From positions 1 through 24,251 of the forward strand of contig CAZJXA010000023.1 of the NCBI GenBank assembly GCA_964549785.1: 24,251 nucleotides of DNA. The letters run 5' to 3'. The DNA is from JBEIUO01 sp964549785. GTDB lineage: Bacteria; Planctomycetota; Phycisphaerae; Phycisphaerales; UBA1924. Each line of letters starts with the position of its first letter. Positions within the stretch are counted from its first letter, which is position 1. Made by a program: the position numbers and the translations under genes. Shown piece by piece: positions 23,737 to 24,251 of this stretch. The notes under the pieces are model-generated. The model saw only the letters and a program-made list of their open reading frames with translations, did no database searches and was not told where the DNA came from.

Positions 23737-24251
23737 GTGCGCCAGAATGCCGGACTGAACGACACGGGCGGCGGCAGGTACATCGACCCGGCGGCCCTGC
23801 GCGACCGCGACGAAACCACGGCCTGGACGGCCGCCGCGGACCCCACCCCCGAAACGAGGCACTACGACGTCCAGAACTGGCGCAACGACGTGGTCGCGAT
23901 AACAAACAGCGCTGGCCGCGTGAACGAGTGGATCAGGTACTCCGCCTACGGCGAGGCCCGTGTGCGTTCCCGCGTCCTCGGAGACTACGACGCCGACGGA
24001 AGCATCGACGGCACCGACACCGGCCTGTTCAGCGCCGACTGGAACAACTCCACGGGCAACACCGACGTCCCTGAGATGGACTACGACTCCGACGACACTG
24101 CGCTCTTTCTCGCCGCGTGGAACGCGGGCCACGAGGGCTGGGGCGCAGGCCTTTGCCTCGAAGGCACCAGCGGCAACCGCCTGGGCTACGCCGGCTACCA
24201 CTACGACCCCGCCACCACCCAGTACCACGTCCGCCACCGCGTCTACGTGCC
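23737..24251 (+). CDS. RHS-repeat core protein with dockerin-like insert, N-terminally short, cut by the window end
   Basis: The frame is open from 23677 to the end of the window. GTG at 23737 follows AAGGAAG (23725-23731) and is the most credible start, giving 171 codons so far. YVD-like RYIDPAALRDRDETT is followed by HYDVQNWRNDVVAITNSAGR and IRYSAYGEARVR, the RHS-core pattern. Next is a dockerin-like insert: the calcium-loop motif DYDADGSIDGTDTGLFSADW and a degenerate second copy, MDYDSDDTALFLAAW. The RHS core resumes with NRLGYAGYHYDPATTQYHVR. The many upstream YD repeats of a full RHS protein are absent, and no signal peptide is seen. So this is either an orphan C-terminal module or a truncated gene. 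RHS proteins encapsulate and deliver variable C-terminal toxins; the tip lies beyond the window. Confidence 0.68.
   Translation, partial: MRQNAGLNDTGGGRYIDPAALRDRDETTAWTAAADPTPETRHYDVQNWRNDVVAITNSAGRVNEWIRYSAYGEARVRSRVLGDYDADGSIDGTDTGLFSADWNNSTGNTDVPEMDYDSDDTALFLAAWNAGHEGWGAGLCLEGTSGNRLGYAGYHYDPATTQYHVRHRVYV

Noticed and set aside
23338..24237. 300-codon minus-strand frame opposite the RHS region
   Set aside because: The plus strand encodes recognisable RHS and dockerin-like motifs; the minus frame is Val/Gly/Ala-rich with no motif.

Overview
The window is GC-rich bacterial DNA that most resembles a planctomycete, probably of the Phycisphaerae. That placement is an inference from four things: two secreted proteins ending in a Pro-Ser-Thr / hydrophobic / Arg-rich PEP-CTERM-like tail, an RHS-type protein interrupted by a dockerin-like calcium-binding insert, a MacB-type exporter with cysteine-rich partners, and several genes without a clear Shine-Dalgarno site. 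No rRNA, tRNA, CRISPR array or intact insertion sequence was seen. One run of exactly 100 N (9362-9461) is an assembly gap inside a 12-bp tandem repeat.

Layout. 2-4383 (+): a membrane protein, a double zinc-ribbon Yip1-like membrane protein, a secreted alpha/beta-hydrolase fused to a SnoaL/NTF2-like domain, and truA. 4416-7928 (-): an NDUFA9-like NAD(P)-binding epimerase followed by rnr (RNase R), with short degenerate heptad repeats just upstream of rnr. 8027-9334 (+): an orphan metal-type ABC ATPase and a small cysteine-rich exported protein or lipoprotein. 9335-9610: the repeat and gap. 9611-15231 (+): a tightly packed operon of a HlyD/MacA-like adaptor, a LolD/MacB-type ATPase, two different FtsX-like permeases, and a secreted protein made of two homologous cysteine-bearing repeats. 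15344-15601 (+): a tiny tail-anchored zinc-ribbon protein.

15684-19496 looks like a small carbohydrate regulon. A LacI-family repressor (-) is divergent from a glucoamylase-like (PF10091/GH144-type) lipoprotein, which is followed by a PEP-CTERM protein. Both plus-strand genes have, directly after a -10-like hexamer, a near-identical cre-like palindrome (AAACGTTT core), so one repressor probably controls both.

19497-20484 is a decayed intergenic region: a strong intrinsic terminator, a beta-propeller gene remnant with a frame change, and a compact stem-loop-rich element. 20485-23253 holds a second PEP-CTERM protein with propeller-like repeats and a secreted 5'-nucleotidase-family protein, closed by a near-perfect intrinsic terminator at 23294-23330. 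The window ends inside a 5'-lacking RHS core with a dockerin-like insert.

The best candidate for an undescribed system is the 9611-15231 exporter operon, possibly with the small Cys-rich protein at 8912. Its two dissimilar permeases and paired-cysteine periplasmic proteins suggest export, or delivery, of a metal or thiol-reactive cargo. That function is inference.
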